A stretch of DNA of 11,265 nucleotides from Faecalibacterium prausnitzii (GCA_002313795.1 DCCL01000065.1:15755-27019), one strand, 5' to 3'. Positions 1 to 7,433 are shown, counted from the stretch's first letter. Notes: generated from the letters alone by a model not told the origin. Made by a program: numbers and translations.

Positions 1-218
1 GCGAACTCACCCTTGATGTTCCAGCCGGGGCCGCCGGTGCCGTTGCCCAGCGGGCAGCCGCCCTGGATCATGAAGCCGGGGATGACGCGGTGGAAGGTCA
101 GGCCGTTATAGAAGCCCTCGCTGACCAGCTTTTTAAAGTTCTCACAGGTGATGGGGGCAGCTTCCTCGTTCAGCTCGATATCGATGACGCCGCCGTCTTC
201 CATAGTAATGCGAATCAT
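1..218 (-). CDS. Cyclophilin-type peptidyl-prolyl cis-trans isomerase, N-terminal part (runs off the left edge)
   Basis: This is a small cyclophilin that catalyses cis-trans isomerisation of Xaa-Pro bonds. No signal peptide is visible, so it is probably cytoplasmic. The 72 visible codons cover the first half of the fold. [13 protein letters not shown] at residues 42-54 is the family signature, and R44, F49, M50 and Q52 match human CypA R55, F60, M61 and Q63 in spacing. N59-W66 (NGTGGPGW) is the usual Gly-rich loop. The ATG at 218-216 follows an AAGGAG box (231-236) by about 12 nt, a little long but the only good site. The gene has its own promoter near 300 and seems independent of the upstream DUF4130 gene. 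The family is certain; the precise paralogue is not. Confidence 0.93.
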   Translation of the reverse strand, partial: MIRITMEDGGVIDIELNEEAAPITCENFKKLVSEGFYNGLTFHRVIPGFMIQGGCPLGNGTGGPGWNIKGEF

Positions 219-246
219 ATTTTGACAATGCTCCTTATTTTCTTGG

Positions 247-283
247 CTTTCGTCAGAAAGCGGATGCGGCAGATGCTCTGCCG
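247..283 (-). promoter_or_regulatory. Two small perfect hairpins in the cyclophilin 5' leader
   Basis: Within the predicted leader there is a perfect 7-bp stem (267-273 with 277-283, 3-nt loop) followed by a perfect 5-bp stem (247-251 with 256-260, 4-nt loop). No T tract follows, so they do not look like a terminator. They may stabilise the messenger or influence translation. Role unknown. Confidence 0.3.
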
Positions 284-295
284 AAGTTCTTCTTT

Positions 296-304
296 AGTAT
301 ACCA
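296..304 (-). promoter_or_regulatory. Extended -10 promoter for the cyclophilin gene
   Basis: Read on the minus strand, TGG followed by TATACT forms an extended -10 element (TGnTATAAT type, 5 of 6 in the hexamer). The -35 region is poor (best candidate TTGCGC, 16 nt upstream), which is typical when a TGn motif is present. It lies about 80 nt upstream of the start codon and predicts a leader of roughly 70 nt. Confidence 0.6.
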
Positions 305-352
305 TAGGTTTTGCAGAGCGCAACGGCGCAGATGCAACGTTTTTGTAAAGAA

Positions 353-1135
353 TCAGGGCATTTCTACCATATCCTGCCAGAAACGCTTGGGGCAGTGGGA
401 CATCCGGCCCTTTTCGTTGTGACGGGCCTTGATCTCAAGGGTCTGGTAGAACTGCTTCCACAACGCCTGAAATTCCTGCTCCCGGGCGCTGGGCGGGGGC
501 AGCTCCAGCGGTGCAGCCAGCTCCAACAGTTGAGCCTTATGGTTCTGATAGAGCAATACCGCCTGATGGGAGGCGTCGTATATCATGAAGTTCTCCTCCG
601 GGAACCGGGCGCAGAAATGCCCCCGCAGCAGGGGAAGGATATAGTTTTTGGGGTGGATGACCGCGCCCAGCATCCCGTCGTGCTCCTCGAACCGGACGAA
701 GCCCTGAAATTTGTCCTGCTCCCAGTCGAGGCTCTTTTTCATCTCGTAGAGCGGGGCCACCACCGGGTGCCCCATCCGCTTGACGGTGCCGGGGCCAAGG
801 GCAAAGGCCAGATGCAGAAAACGGATGAGCAGCAGCTCCTTGTCCTCCCGCCCGGAGAGAAAGTCCCGGCTGACGAGGTATTCGGTCTCGGTGCCCAGCT
901 TCCGGCGCAGGCTGGAAAAGACCCGCTGGGCCTTGGAAGAGTCGGTCACGATGTCCTTGAGGGGATAGAGGGTGGCCGTCTCCCGCTGAGGCATCCAGAC
1001 CGCAAAGGGGATCTCGTGCTGGGCAAAGCTCTCGAAGACGCAGCAGAGAAAGCCCTCGAAACTGCCATCGTAGAGGTAGACCACATCGGCGTCGTGGAGC
1101 TTCCGGGGCGGCATCACAGGGCTCTGGCCAGACAT
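353..1135 (-). CDS. DUF4130 / TIGR03915-type probable DNA metabolism protein, without a UDG domain
   Basis: This 260-residue protein matches, by recognition, the family of 'probable DNA metabolism' proteins (DUF4130, TIGR03915) found beside the TIGR03916 radical SAM protein. YDGSFEGFL at residues 22-30 is the characteristic opening, and the protein ends with the family-like RFWQDMVEM. No signal peptide or membrane segment is seen. The molecular function is unknown; the pair is thought to act in DNA repair or modification. In many bacteria this domain is fused to a uracil-DNA-glycosylase-like domain (TIGR03914), but here the protein stops after the DUF4130 region. The ATG at 1135 has a strong GGAGGAGG box about 7 nt upstream, and its first 22 nt overlap the 3' end of the radical SAM gene, which indicates translational coupling. 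Family assignment is confident; the biochemical role is not. Confidence 0.82.
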   Translation of the reverse strand: MSGQSPVMPPRKLHDADVVYLYDGSFEGFLCCVFESFAQHEIPFAVWMPQRETATLYPLKDIVTDSSKAQRVFSSLRRKLGTETEYLVSRDFLSGREDKELLLIRFLHLAFALGPGTVKRMGHPVVAPLYEMKKSLDWEQDKFQGFVRFEEHDGMLGAVIHPKNYILPLLRGHFCARFPEENFMIYDASHQAVLLYQNHKAQLLELAAPLELPPPSAREQEFQALWKQFYQTLEIKARHNEKGRMSHCPKRFWQDMVEMP

Positions 1136-2472
1136 TGCACTGCCTCCTCCCGCACCATCCGCTGCGCCGCCCGGGGCGGCACGCCCTGCTCCACCAGTCG
1201 GTCAACGGCAGGGGGCGCGAACAGGCTCAGCTGCTCGGCACCGGAGCTGAACACATTGGGGTCGATGAGGGCCCGGGTGATGCGCTCCCGTCCGGCGCTG
1301 CCCCGGCCCGGGTGCGCCCCGGCAAAGCCCCGGCAGGTGATGAAATACTGTGCCCGCTTGAGAACGACGCCCATCCGCTTCAGCTCATCAAGCCCAAGGT
1401 CGGCCATCCGCCGGGCGTCCCGGATGCGCCGGGCGCTCTTGGGGCCGATGCCCGGCACCCGCAGCAGCATGGCAAAGGGGGCGCGGTTGACGTCCACCGG
1501 GAACAGTCCGTAATGCTGGACGGCCCAGTTGCATTTGGGGTCAAGATAGGGGTTGAAGTTCTGGTTGTCCTTGTCCAGGATCTCGTCGGCCTTGAACTGA
1601 TAGAACCGCAGCAGCCAGTCGGCCTGATACAGCCGGTGTTCCCGCAGCAGCGGGGGCTTGGTGTCCAGCGCAGGCAGGCGGGTGTCGTCCGACACCGGGA
1701 TATAGGCAGAGTAGAACACCCGCTTGAGGCCGTATTTCTGGTACATCCCTTCGGTGAGCTGTAAGATATGGTAGTCTGTTTCAGGCGAAGCCCCCACGAT
1801 CAGCTGGGTGCTCTGCCCGGCGGGGGCAAACTTGGGAGCGTGGCGGTAGAGGGTCAGCTCCTGCCTGCTCTCCGCGCCCGCCACAGCGATCTGCTTCATG
1901 GGCCGAAAGATGGAGTGCCGCCCCTTGTCCGGGGCCAGCAGATGCAGACTCTGCTCGCTGGGCAGCTCCACGTTGACGCTGAGACGGTCGGCCAGATAGC
2001 CCAGCTGCTGCACCAGCTCCGGGCTGGTGCCCGGGATAGCCTTGGCGTGGATGTAGCCGCCGAAGTGGTATTCATTCCGCAGCAGCCGGAGAACGGAGAG
2101 CATCTGCTCGGTGGTGTAGTCCGGGGTGCCCAGCACTGCGCTGGACAGGAAAAGACCCTCGATGTAGTTGCGGCGGTAGAACTCGATGGTCAGCTCTGCC
2201 AGCTCCCGGGGTGAAAAAGTGGCCCGGGGCACATCGTTGGACTTCCGGTTAACGCAGTAGCTGCAATCAAAGGCGCAGCAGTTGCTCATCAATACCTTCA
2301 GCAGGCTGACACAGCGGCCGTCTGCCGTAAAGGCGTGGCAGCAGCCCGGGGCATAGCAGCTGCCGATGCTGCCGGCCTTTGCGGCCCGGGACGCCCCGCT
2401 GGATGTGCAGGCCACATCATATTTTGCGCTGTCGGCCAGAATGGTGAGCTTGTCCATCAGCGACTGTTCCAT
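1114..2472 (-). CDS. Putative DNA modification/repair radical SAM protein (TIGR03916 type)
   Basis: This 452-residue protein has the radical SAM iron-sulfur motif CxxxCxxC at C66, C70 and C73 (CAFDCSYC), which binds the 4Fe-4S cluster that cleaves S-adenosylmethionine. Extra cysteines at 22, 39, 44, 45 and 54 sit upstream of it. A helix-hairpin-helix motif, VPGIGPKSARR at residues 339-349, suggests non-specific DNA contact, as in repair enzymes. This architecture and the DUF4130 partner immediately downstream identify the TIGR03916 family. The reaction is not established. I chose the ATG at 2472 because GGAGG lies 10 nt upstream; an in-frame GTG at 2499 would add 9 residues but would put that box inside the coding region. 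It lies 82 nt downstream of the repressor gene with no convincing terminator between, so cotranscription is likely. Confidence 0.85.
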   Translation of the reverse strand: MEQSLMDKLTILADSAKYDVACTSSGASRAAKAGSIGSCYAPGCCHAFTADGRCVSLLKVLMSNCCAFDCSYCVNRKSNDVPRATFSPRELAELTIEFYRRNYIEGLFLSSAVLGTPDYTTEQMLSVLRLLRNEYHFGGYIHAKAIPGTSPELVQQLGYLADRLSVNVELPSEQSLHLLAPDKGRHSIFRPMKQIAVAGAESRQELTLYRHAPKFAPAGQSTQLIVGASPETDYHILQLTEGMYQKYGLKRVFYSAYIPVSDDTRLPALDTKPPLLREHRLYQADWLLRFYQFKADEILDKDNQNFNPYLDPKCNWAVQHYGLFPVDVNRAPFAMLLRVPGIGPKSARRIRDARRMADLGLDELKRMGVVLKRAQYFITCRGFAGAHPGRGSAGRERITRALIDPNVFSSGAEQLSLFAPPAVDRLVEQGVPPRAAQRMVREEAVQCLARAL

Positions 2473-2554
2473 CTCGCTCCACCTCCGAAAAAAGGACACA
2501 CCTTCCCCTTACCCCATATCCCGCGCAGGGGGATGCAAGGCAGGGGAAACCGAT

Positions 2555-3187
2555 TTACCACTTGGCCTTGGTCTCGACCACACGGCCTGCGATGTGCAGG
2601 CGGTTCAGGTCTTCGCCCTTTATGACCAGCTCGTTGTAGGCCGGATTGAAGGGCTGGAGCACGACGCAGTTGCCCCGCTGGATATACCGCTTGAGGGTGC
2701 CTTCGCCCTCATCGCCGTAGACCAGCACGCCCAGGTCGCCGTTTTCCAGCGTGTCCTGCTTGTGGACGAGGGCCAGGTCGCCGTCCTGGATGCGGGGTTC
2801 CATGCTGTCGCCCCGGACCACCAGATAGAAGTAGTTGGAGGGGTCTTTGACGCGGGCGTATTCCTGACCATAGTCTTCCTCAAAGGCCAGCGCGCCGTAC
2901 CCGGCCTTCACGGTACCGATGACCGGGATGAGGCTCTCGGCGTAGTTGCCGAAGAAGCGCTCTTCCGGGGTGGTCACGTTGGACACCGGACGGTAGAGGC
3001 CCAGCAGATAATCTGCAGTGGTGCTCAGGATCTCTGCGATGCGGGCCACGGTGTTGGGGTCGGGGGAGGATTTGCCGCTTTCCCATTTGCCGACGGCCTG
3101 CTGGGTAACTCCCAGTTTGGATGCCAGCTCCGCCTGGCTGATGCCCTTCTGCTTGCGGCACTGCTTCAAAAGCTCTGAAAACGACAT
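2555..3187 (-). CDS. LexA/CI-like repressor: XRE helix-turn-helix plus S24 self-cleaving peptidase
   Basis: This 210-residue transcription factor has an N-terminal XRE-type helix-turn-helix (about residues 4-60; ISQAELASKLGVTQQAVGKWESG is the DNA-reading segment) and a C-terminal S24 peptidase domain (about 88-205). S128 in GDSMEP is the nucleophile and K166 in GTLKRY the general-base lysine, both at the expected spacing. The A95-G96 bond in VKAGYG fits the Ala-Gly cleavage site of LexA and CI. Proteins of this type usually repress DNA until RecA-filament-stimulated self-cleavage after damage. The helix-turn-helix is of the phage-CI/XRE kind, not the winged helix of true LexA, so the host lexA gene should lie elsewhere. 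AAAGGAG lies 9 nt before the ATG. Downstream DNA-repair-like genes on the same strand suggest damage-inducible control; its operator was not identified. Confidence 0.88.
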   Translation of the reverse strand: MSFSELLKQCRKQKGISQAELASKLGVTQQAVGKWESGKSSPDPNTVARIAEILSTTADYLLGLYRPVSNVTTPEERFFGNYAESLIPVIGTVKAGYGALAFEEDYGQEYARVKDPSNYFYLVVRGDSMEPRIQDGDLALVHKQDTLENGDLGVLVYGDEGEGTLKRYIQRGNCVVLQPFNPAYNELVIKGEDLNRLHIAGRVVETKAKW

Positions 3188-3249
3188 GGTCGTACACTCC
3201 TTTACTCCGTGAGGACTTAGAAGCCGTTTTCATAAGCATTGCACACCGC

Positions 3250-3360
3250 CCGGACGGCCTTTTTGCTCCCATCCTGCGTTGCTTTCCCTTGCGCTCCGTC
3301 AGGATCGCTGCGGAAAATCGCCTTGGCTGGGTGCAAAAATTCTCGTCGTCCGGCGCACTC
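3250..3360 (-). repeat. Large imperfect inverted repeat in the repressor leader
   Basis: Outer arms carry CCGGACGGC (3250-3258) against GTCGTCCGG (3345-3353). Next, TTTTTGCTCCCA (3260-3271) pairs with TGGGTGCAAAAA (3328-3339) at 11 of 12 positions. An inner ATCCTG (3271-3276) pairs with CAGGAT (3300-3305). The element lies wholly within the predicted ~200-nt leader of the repressor gene. It may be a small palindromic repeat/MITE-like insertion or a structured RNA leader. It is not followed by a T tract on the minus strand, so a terminator role is not supported. Confidence 0.45.
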
Positions 3361-3397
3361 TGCTTACAAAGACAGTTTCTCAAAATTTTACGCTTTT

Positions 3398-3426
3398 ATT
3401 ATACAACAAAAAGGTGTTTCTGTAAA
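3398..3426 (-). promoter_or_regulatory. Sigma-70-type promoter for the repressor operon
   Basis: On the minus strand TTTACA (3426-3421) and a perfect TATAAT (3403-3398) are separated by exactly 17 nt. Transcription would begin near 3391, giving a leader of about 200 nt before the repressor start at 3187. It diverges from the tRNA-Ser promoter about 80 bp away. No clear palindromic operator overlaps it. Confidence 0.72.
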
Positions 3427-3508
3427 GAGAAAAGTGGAACCATCGCCAAAAATAGGTTGTCGGTGGAGCAGAAGTTTCCGGGCGGATGAAAAAAGTTCGG
3501 ATTTGGGG

Positions 3509-3537
3509 TTGACAGAAACGAAGAAATCTGGTAAATT
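3509..3537 (+). promoter_or_regulatory. Promoter for the tRNA-Ser pair
   Basis: A perfect -35 TTGACA (3509-3514), a 17-nt spacer and TAAATT (3532-3537, 4 of 6) lie about 40 nt upstream of the first tRNA, in the expected orientation. Confidence 0.68.
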
Positions 3538-3575
3538 AAATAGGCATTCGGTACGGCGTGTGCGGGTGCCCACGA

Positions 3576-3663
3576 GGAGAGATGTCCGAGTGGTTTAAGG
3601 AAGCAGTCTTGAAAACTGCCGTACGGCAACGTACCGTGGGTTCGAATCCCACTCTCTCCGCCA
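3576..3663 (+). tRNA. tRNA-Ser(UGA), class II
   Basis: The acceptor stem GGAGAGA (3576-3582) pairs with TCTCTCC (3653-3659), followed by G and an encoded CCA (3661-3663). The anticodon stem GCAGT/ACTGC encloses loop CTTGAAA, with anticodon TGA at 3610-3612. The T arm is GTGGG-TTCGAAT-CCCAC. A long variable arm (about 3620-3635) gives the 88-nt class II length expected of serine tRNAs. All arms pair, so it should be functional and reads UCA and related serine codons. It is the first of a two-tRNA serine cluster. Confidence 0.97.
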
Positions 3664-3697
3664 TTTTTTATTGAATAAGTGTAACGCACTTTGCTCT

Positions 3698-3791
3698 GGA
3701 GTAGTACTCAAGAGGCCGAAGAGGCGCCCCTGCTAAGGGCGTAGGTCGTCTAAACAACGGCGCGAGGGTTCAAATCCCTCCTACTCCGCCA
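3698..3791 (+). tRNA. tRNA-Ser(GCU), class II
   Basis: The acceptor stem GGAGTAG (3698-3704) pairs with CTACTCC (3781-3787), then G and encoded CCA (3789-3791). The anticodon stem CGCCC/GGGCG encloses CTGCTAA, with anticodon GCT at 3732-3734. The T arm is GAGGG-TTCAAAT-CCCTC. The long variable arm makes it 94 nt, as for serine tRNAs. It reads AGU/AGC and lies 34 nt after tRNA-Ser(UGA), so the two are probably processed from one transcript. Confidence 0.97.
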
Positions 3792-3793
3792 AG

Positions 3794-3834
3794 AAAAAGC
3801 TCGATGGTTCTTTGGAACCACCGGGCTTTTTCCA
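3794..3834 (+). terminator. Rho-independent terminator of the tRNA-Ser transcript
   Basis: AAAAAGCTCGATGGTTC (3794-3810) pairs, with two G-U wobbles, to GAACCACCGGGCTTTTT (3815-3831) around a TTTG loop. The stem's own T run ends it. It starts 2 nt after the tRNA CCA end. Confidence 0.85.
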
Positions 3835-3873
3835 TTTTCAGCCCGCTTTTTACAGATTTCCACGAAAGTGTGA

Positions 3874-3902
3874 TTTACTTTTCCCGGGGGATTTCTTATA
3901 AT
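3874..3902 (+). promoter_or_regulatory. Promoter of the hybrid histidine kinase gene
   Basis: A perfect TATAAT (3897-3902) has TTTACT (3874-3879, 4 of 6) 17 nt upstream. Its -10 box overlaps the upstream in-frame ATG at 3901, so that codon cannot be in the transcript. This fixes the real start at 3940. Confidence 0.7.
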
Positions 3903-3939
3903 GGAAAGAGGAAATGCATTGGAACAGGAGGACTCCTTT

Positions 3940-5991
3940 ATGGCTCATAGAGAATTTGCCCGGAAGGCGCGTGCGCTTCCGGTCGTGGTCTTCCTGCTCA
4001 CCTTTCTGCTCATCTTCGGTTCCCTCAGCCTGTTGTCGGTGAATCAGGAAAAAGATGAGCGGCTGCGGGCCGTGTATGTGGCAGAATCCACGGTGAGCCG
4101 GGTGACGGCGCAGCTGAACCGGTATCTCACCGAATCCCATTTCGTCAAGAAATATATGGAATCCGGCCACGCACTCAGCGATGAGGAGTTTGCAGTCATT
4201 TCCAGCAATATGCAGGATGACAGCAGCGTCATCAAAGCCCATGAACTGGCAAAGGACGGCACGGTCTCCCAGATCTACCCCATGGCGGGCAACGAAGCGG
4301 CCATCGGCTTGAATATGCTGGAAAACCCCGCCCGTAAAAAGGAAGCGACGCTGGCGAAAGACAGCGGAGTGTACACCATCGCCGGCCCTTATGAACTGGT
4401 GCAGGGAGGCACCGGTGCGCTGCTGTTCGACCCCATCTATCTCAAAGGCCCGTCGGGGCAGAGGACGTTCTGGGGCTTTTCCATCCTGGTCCTTCAGTGG
4501 GATGAGTTCATCGGCGAGATCGAGCTGAACAAGATGGAAGAGGCCGGATATCAGTATCAGATCTGGAAGAAAGACCCCTATACGGACGAAAAAGTCGTCA
4601 TCGCCCAGAGCGGGGACTTTGTGGATTCCAACACGCTGGAAGTGGCCTGCAATGTCCCGAATGATGTCTGGTATTTTGACATCGTTCCCAAGTCCGGGTG
4701 GTTCACGGAACGTCAGCTCGGTCTGGGCATCTTCATCTCGACCATCACCGGCCTGCTGGCGGCCTTCGTCTGCTGGCAGATCCAGACCCGGCGACAGCGG
4801 GATGTCCAGCACGAAGCTGCCCTCGAAAAATCTGTGCAGGAGGCCCGGGCGGCCAATGAGGCAAAGACCCGCTTCCTCTTCAATATGAGCCACGACATCC
4901 GCACCCCCATGAATGCCATCATCGGCTTCTCGGAGCTGCTGGAAAAGCATATCGACGAAAAAGATAAGGTGCTGGACTATACGGAGAAGATACGGGCCTC
5001 CAGCGGGTTCCTGCTCTCCCTCATCAACTATGTTCTGGAGATGGCCCGCATCGAGAGCGGCAAGGCGGTGCTGCGGAAAGAGCATGGCAATGTTGCTGTG
5101 CTGATGAAGACGCTTGAGGATGTGTTTGAGCCCACCGCGCAGCAGAAACACCTGACCTGTACCTATACGACAGATATCCGGCACTCTGATGTCATCTGCG
5201 ACAGCACAAAGGTGCGGGAGATCCTGCTGAATGTCATCAGCAATGCGGTCAAGTATACACCTGAGGGAGGACACATCGCGGTCTCCGTGAAGGAACTGCC
5301 CTCGGAAAAAGAGGGCACCGGGCATTATGTCTTTACGGTTCAGGATGACGGCATCGGGATGAGCGAGGAATATCTGCCCCACATCTTTGAGGAGTTCACC
5401 CGGGAGCATACCAGCACCGAGAGCAAAGTCACCGGCACCGGCCTCGGCCTGCCCATCGTAAGGGCTCTTGTGGAGTGGATGCAGGGCACCATCGATGTCC
5501 GGAGCAGTCTGGGCAAGGGGACGACCATGACCGTCACTCTCGATTTCCAGCTGGCCGAACCGGGACAGGACAGCAATGTGGAGCCGGATGCAGAGCAGGA
5601 CGCGGCAGACCTCAGCGGATGCAGCATCCTGCTGGCAGAGGACAACGACCTCAACGCCGAGATCGCCATGACCATTCTGGAAGAAAAGGGCCTCCGGGTG
5701 GAGCGGGCCGCAGACGGTGCCCTCTGCGTGGAGATGCTGAAAAAGCACCCGGTGGGTTATTATGACGTCATCCTCATGGATATCCAGATGCCCCGGATGG
5801 ACGGCTATCAGGCGGCTCAGCTCATCCGGAACCTCCCGGATGACCGCAGAAAGACCCCTATCATCGCCATGACGGCCAATGCCTTTGAGGAAGACCGGCA
5901 GAAAGCGCTTGCCGTGGGCATGAATGACCATCTGGCAAAGCCCATCAATGTGGAGGGACTGTTCCGCGCCCTGCGGAAGGTGCTGAAGTAA
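3940..5991 (+). CDS. Membrane hybrid sensor histidine kinase with CHASE domain and C-terminal receiver
   Basis: This 683-residue kinase is a membrane sensor. TM1 (about 12-33) and TM2 (about 260-280) flank an extracytoplasmic region of about 225 residues that resembles a CHASE domain (IYPMAGNEAAIGLN at 112-125, TFWGF at 176-180). CHASE domains bind small extracellular ligands; this ligand is unknown. Next come HisKA with phosphoacceptor H318 (MSHDIRTPMNAI), HATPase with the N box (N431, N435), DDGIGM (469-474) and GTGLGLPI (499-506), and a receiver (about 561-680) with acidic residues E567/D568, phosphoacceptor D614 and K667. No HPt or output domain is attached, so phosphate must pass to a separate HPt protein or the receiver acts internally. 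The ATG at 3940 has AGGAGG 8 nt upstream. The gene stands alone between its own promoter and terminator, with no partner regulator next to it. Confidence 0.9.
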   Translation: MAHREFARKARALPVVVFLLTFLLIFGSLSLLSVNQEKDERLRAVYVAESTVSRVTAQLNRYLTESHFVKKYMESGHALSDEEFAVISSNMQDDSSVIKAHELAKDGTVSQIYPMAGNEAAIGLNMLENPARKKEATLAKDSGVYTIAGPYELVQGGTGALLFDPIYLKGPSGQRTFWGFSILVLQWDEFIGEIELNKMEEAGYQYQIWKKDPYTDEKVVIAQSGDFVDSNTLEVACNVPNDVWYFDIVPKSGWFTERQLGLGIFISTITGLLAAFVCWQIQTRRQRDVQHEAALEKSVQEARAANEAKTRFLFNMSHDIRTPMNAIIGFSELLEKHIDEKDKVLDYTEKIRASSGFLLSLINYVLEMARIESGKAVLRKEHGNVAVLMKTLEDVFEPTAQQKHLTCTYTTDIRHSDVICDSTKVREILLNVISNAVKYTPEGGHIAVSVKELPSEKEGTGHYVFTVQDDGIGMSEEYLPHIFEEFTREHTSTESKVTGTGLGLPIVRALVEWMQGTIDVRSSLGKGTTMTVTLDFQLAEPGQDSNVEPDAEQDAADLSGCSILLAEDNDLNAEIAMTILEEKGLRVERAADGALCVEMLKKHPVGYYDVILMDIQMPRMDGYQAAQLIRNLPDDRRKTPIIAMTANAFEEDRQKALAVGMNDHLAKPINVEGLFRALRKVLK

Positions 5992-6006
5992 GAGAATAAT
6001 ACAAAC

Positions 6007-6049
6007 AAAAAGAGACATCTGCGCGCAAAACGGCAGATGTCTCTTTTTT
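6007..6049. terminator. Strong bidirectional rho-independent terminator
   Basis: A perfect 16-bp stem, AAAAAGAGACATCTGC against GCAGATGTCTCTTTTT, encloses a 10-nt loop, with T runs on both strands. It ends the kinase transcript (stop at 5991, plus) and the converging synthetase-MATE transcript (stop at 6063, minus). Confidence 0.93.
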
Positions 6050-6062
6050 CATGGAAGTGATC

Positions 6063-7433
6063 TCACGCTGCAAAGTAGCGGCTGCGGTATTTCAGGAGGA
6101 GGACGACGCTCAGGATGAGGGAGAGCGCTTCGGCAGCGCTCCAGGATACCCACAGGCCATCGGCGCCGAACAGGGCGGACAGGCCAAAGAGGCAGAGCGT
6201 CAGGATGGCGAAGGTGCGCACGCAGGACAGCAGCGCCGAGATGGCACCGTTGGAGAATGCGGTGAACAATCCGGAGGCAAAGATGTTGAAGCCCACGATG
6301 AGGCAGGCCGGCAGTGCAAACACCAGACACCGGCAGGTGAGGGCGTAGAAGTCTCCGGCACTCTCCGGCGGGAAGAACACAGCTGCGACCTGCCGGTAGA
6401 GGAGAGCCGCCGCTGCCGTGAGGAGGACAGAGAAGATGGCCGTCAGCCGGATGGAGAGACGGAACAGCTTTTTCCGCATGGGCACATTTCCGGTGCCGTA
6501 GTGGTAGCTGAACAGGGGCTCCACGGCGGTGGTCATCCCCATGAACACCGCCATGACGATGAACTGTGCATACAGGAACACCGAGACGACGCTGACGCCC
6601 ATCTCGCCGTAGAAGCGGTAGACCAGACGGTTCATGAAGAGGGCCGTCAGGCCGGCGGCCAGATTGGAGATCATCTCAGAGGAGCCGTTGTAGCAGAGGA
6701 ACAGGAGCTTTTTGGGTTCCGGCTTTGCCAGACGGAGATGGTAGGTGCTGCTGCCGACAGGAGAGTAGAACCAGAAGGCATAGAGCACCGGGATGATGTA
6801 GCCGATGGCGGTGGCAAGGGCGGCACCCTGAATGCCCCAGCCAAGGGTGTGCATGAACAGGTAGTCCAGCACGATGTTCGACAGGCCGCCTGCAATGATG
6901 AGGACGCCCACCGTCACCGTCCGGCCCTCTCCGATGATGAGGATGCCAAGGGCAGTCTGGAGCATGATGGCGGGAGCACAGGCCGTCAGGATATAATAGT
7001 AGGCTTTCAGGTATTCGATGTTGCCGTCGGAAGCACCCAGCAGCCGCATGATGGGGTCTGCAAAGGCAAAATCCACAACAGCAAAGAGGAGGCTGGCAGC
7101 CAGCGTAACAAGCAGCGTCTCAGAGAAGATGCGGTCAGCCTCTTCTTTTCGGCCTTGTCCTACCAGCTCTACGATCATGGCATTGCCGCCTGTGCCGATC
7201 ATCATGCCCACAGCCAGCAGAAGGCTGATGACGGGATAATAAAGGTTGACGGCGGAGATGGCGTAGGGGTTGATAAATTTCTCGATGAAGATGCCATCTA
7301 CGACCTGATAGATCGAGATGAATACGAAGGTGAAGATGCTGGGAAGCACGAAAAGAAAAAGCGAACCCAGATCATAGTCTTTGGCAAGAACTGCGTTTTC
7401 GCTCTGCTCCGAAGTCAGTTTTTTCTCATCCAT
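6063..7433 (-). CDS. MATE-family multidrug/metabolite exporter
   Basis: This 456-residue polytopic inner-membrane protein has about twelve hydrophobic segments in two related halves, the normal length and layout for MATE transporters, which export cationic drugs or secondary metabolites using Na+ or H+. Family-like segments are PSIFTFVFISIYQVVDGIFI (31-50), GGNAMIVELVGQGR (82-95) and, in the second half, TTAVEPLFSYHYGTGN (301-316). It overlaps the end of the NRPS-like gene by 19 nt and has only a weak GGTGG box, so its translation is probably coupled to that gene. A GTG at 7442 would add three residues. Its position implies that it exports the synthetase product, or protects the cell from it; this is inference from context. 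Substrate unknown. Confidence 0.9.
   Translation of the reverse strand: MDEKKLTSEQSENAVLAKDYDLGSLFLFVLPSIFTFVFISIYQVVDGIFIEKFINPYAISAVNLYYPVISLLLAVGMMIGTGGNAMIVELVGQGRKEEADRIFSETLLVTLAASLLFAVVDFAFADPIMRLLGASDGNIEYLKAYYYILTACAPAIMLQTALGILIIGEGRTVTVGVLIIAGGLSNIVLDYLFMHTLGWGIQGAALATAIGYIIPVLYAFWFYSPVGSSTYHLRLAKPEPKKLLFLCYNGSSEMISNLAAGLTALFMNRLVYRFYGEMGVSVVSVFLYAQFIVMAVFMGMTTAVEPLFSYHYGTGNVPMRKKLFRLSIRLTAIFSVLLTAAAALLYRQVAAVFFPPESAGDFYALTCRCLVFALPACLIVGFNIFASGLFTAFSNGAISALLSCVRTFAILTLCLFGLSALFGADGLWVSWSAAEALSLILSVVLLLKYRSRYFAA

Noticed and set aside
311..1513. A 400-codon plus-strand frame opposite the DUF4130 and radical SAM genes.
   Set aside because: Antisense shadow crossing two real genes; no domain and no ribosome site.
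2880..3383. A 167-codon minus-strand frame starting in the repressor leader and running into the repressor gene in another frame.
   Set aside because: Most of it lies in the alternative frame of the repressor and the rest covers the inverted repeat; no ribosome site and no recognised domain. A short upstream ORF in the leader cannot be excluded but is not supported.
3850..6018. A 722-codon open frame on the minus strand opposite the histidine kinase gene.
   Set aside because: Antisense shadow: it runs through the kinase promoter and into the terminator hairpin, and its His/Gln/Asp-rich composition matches no family.
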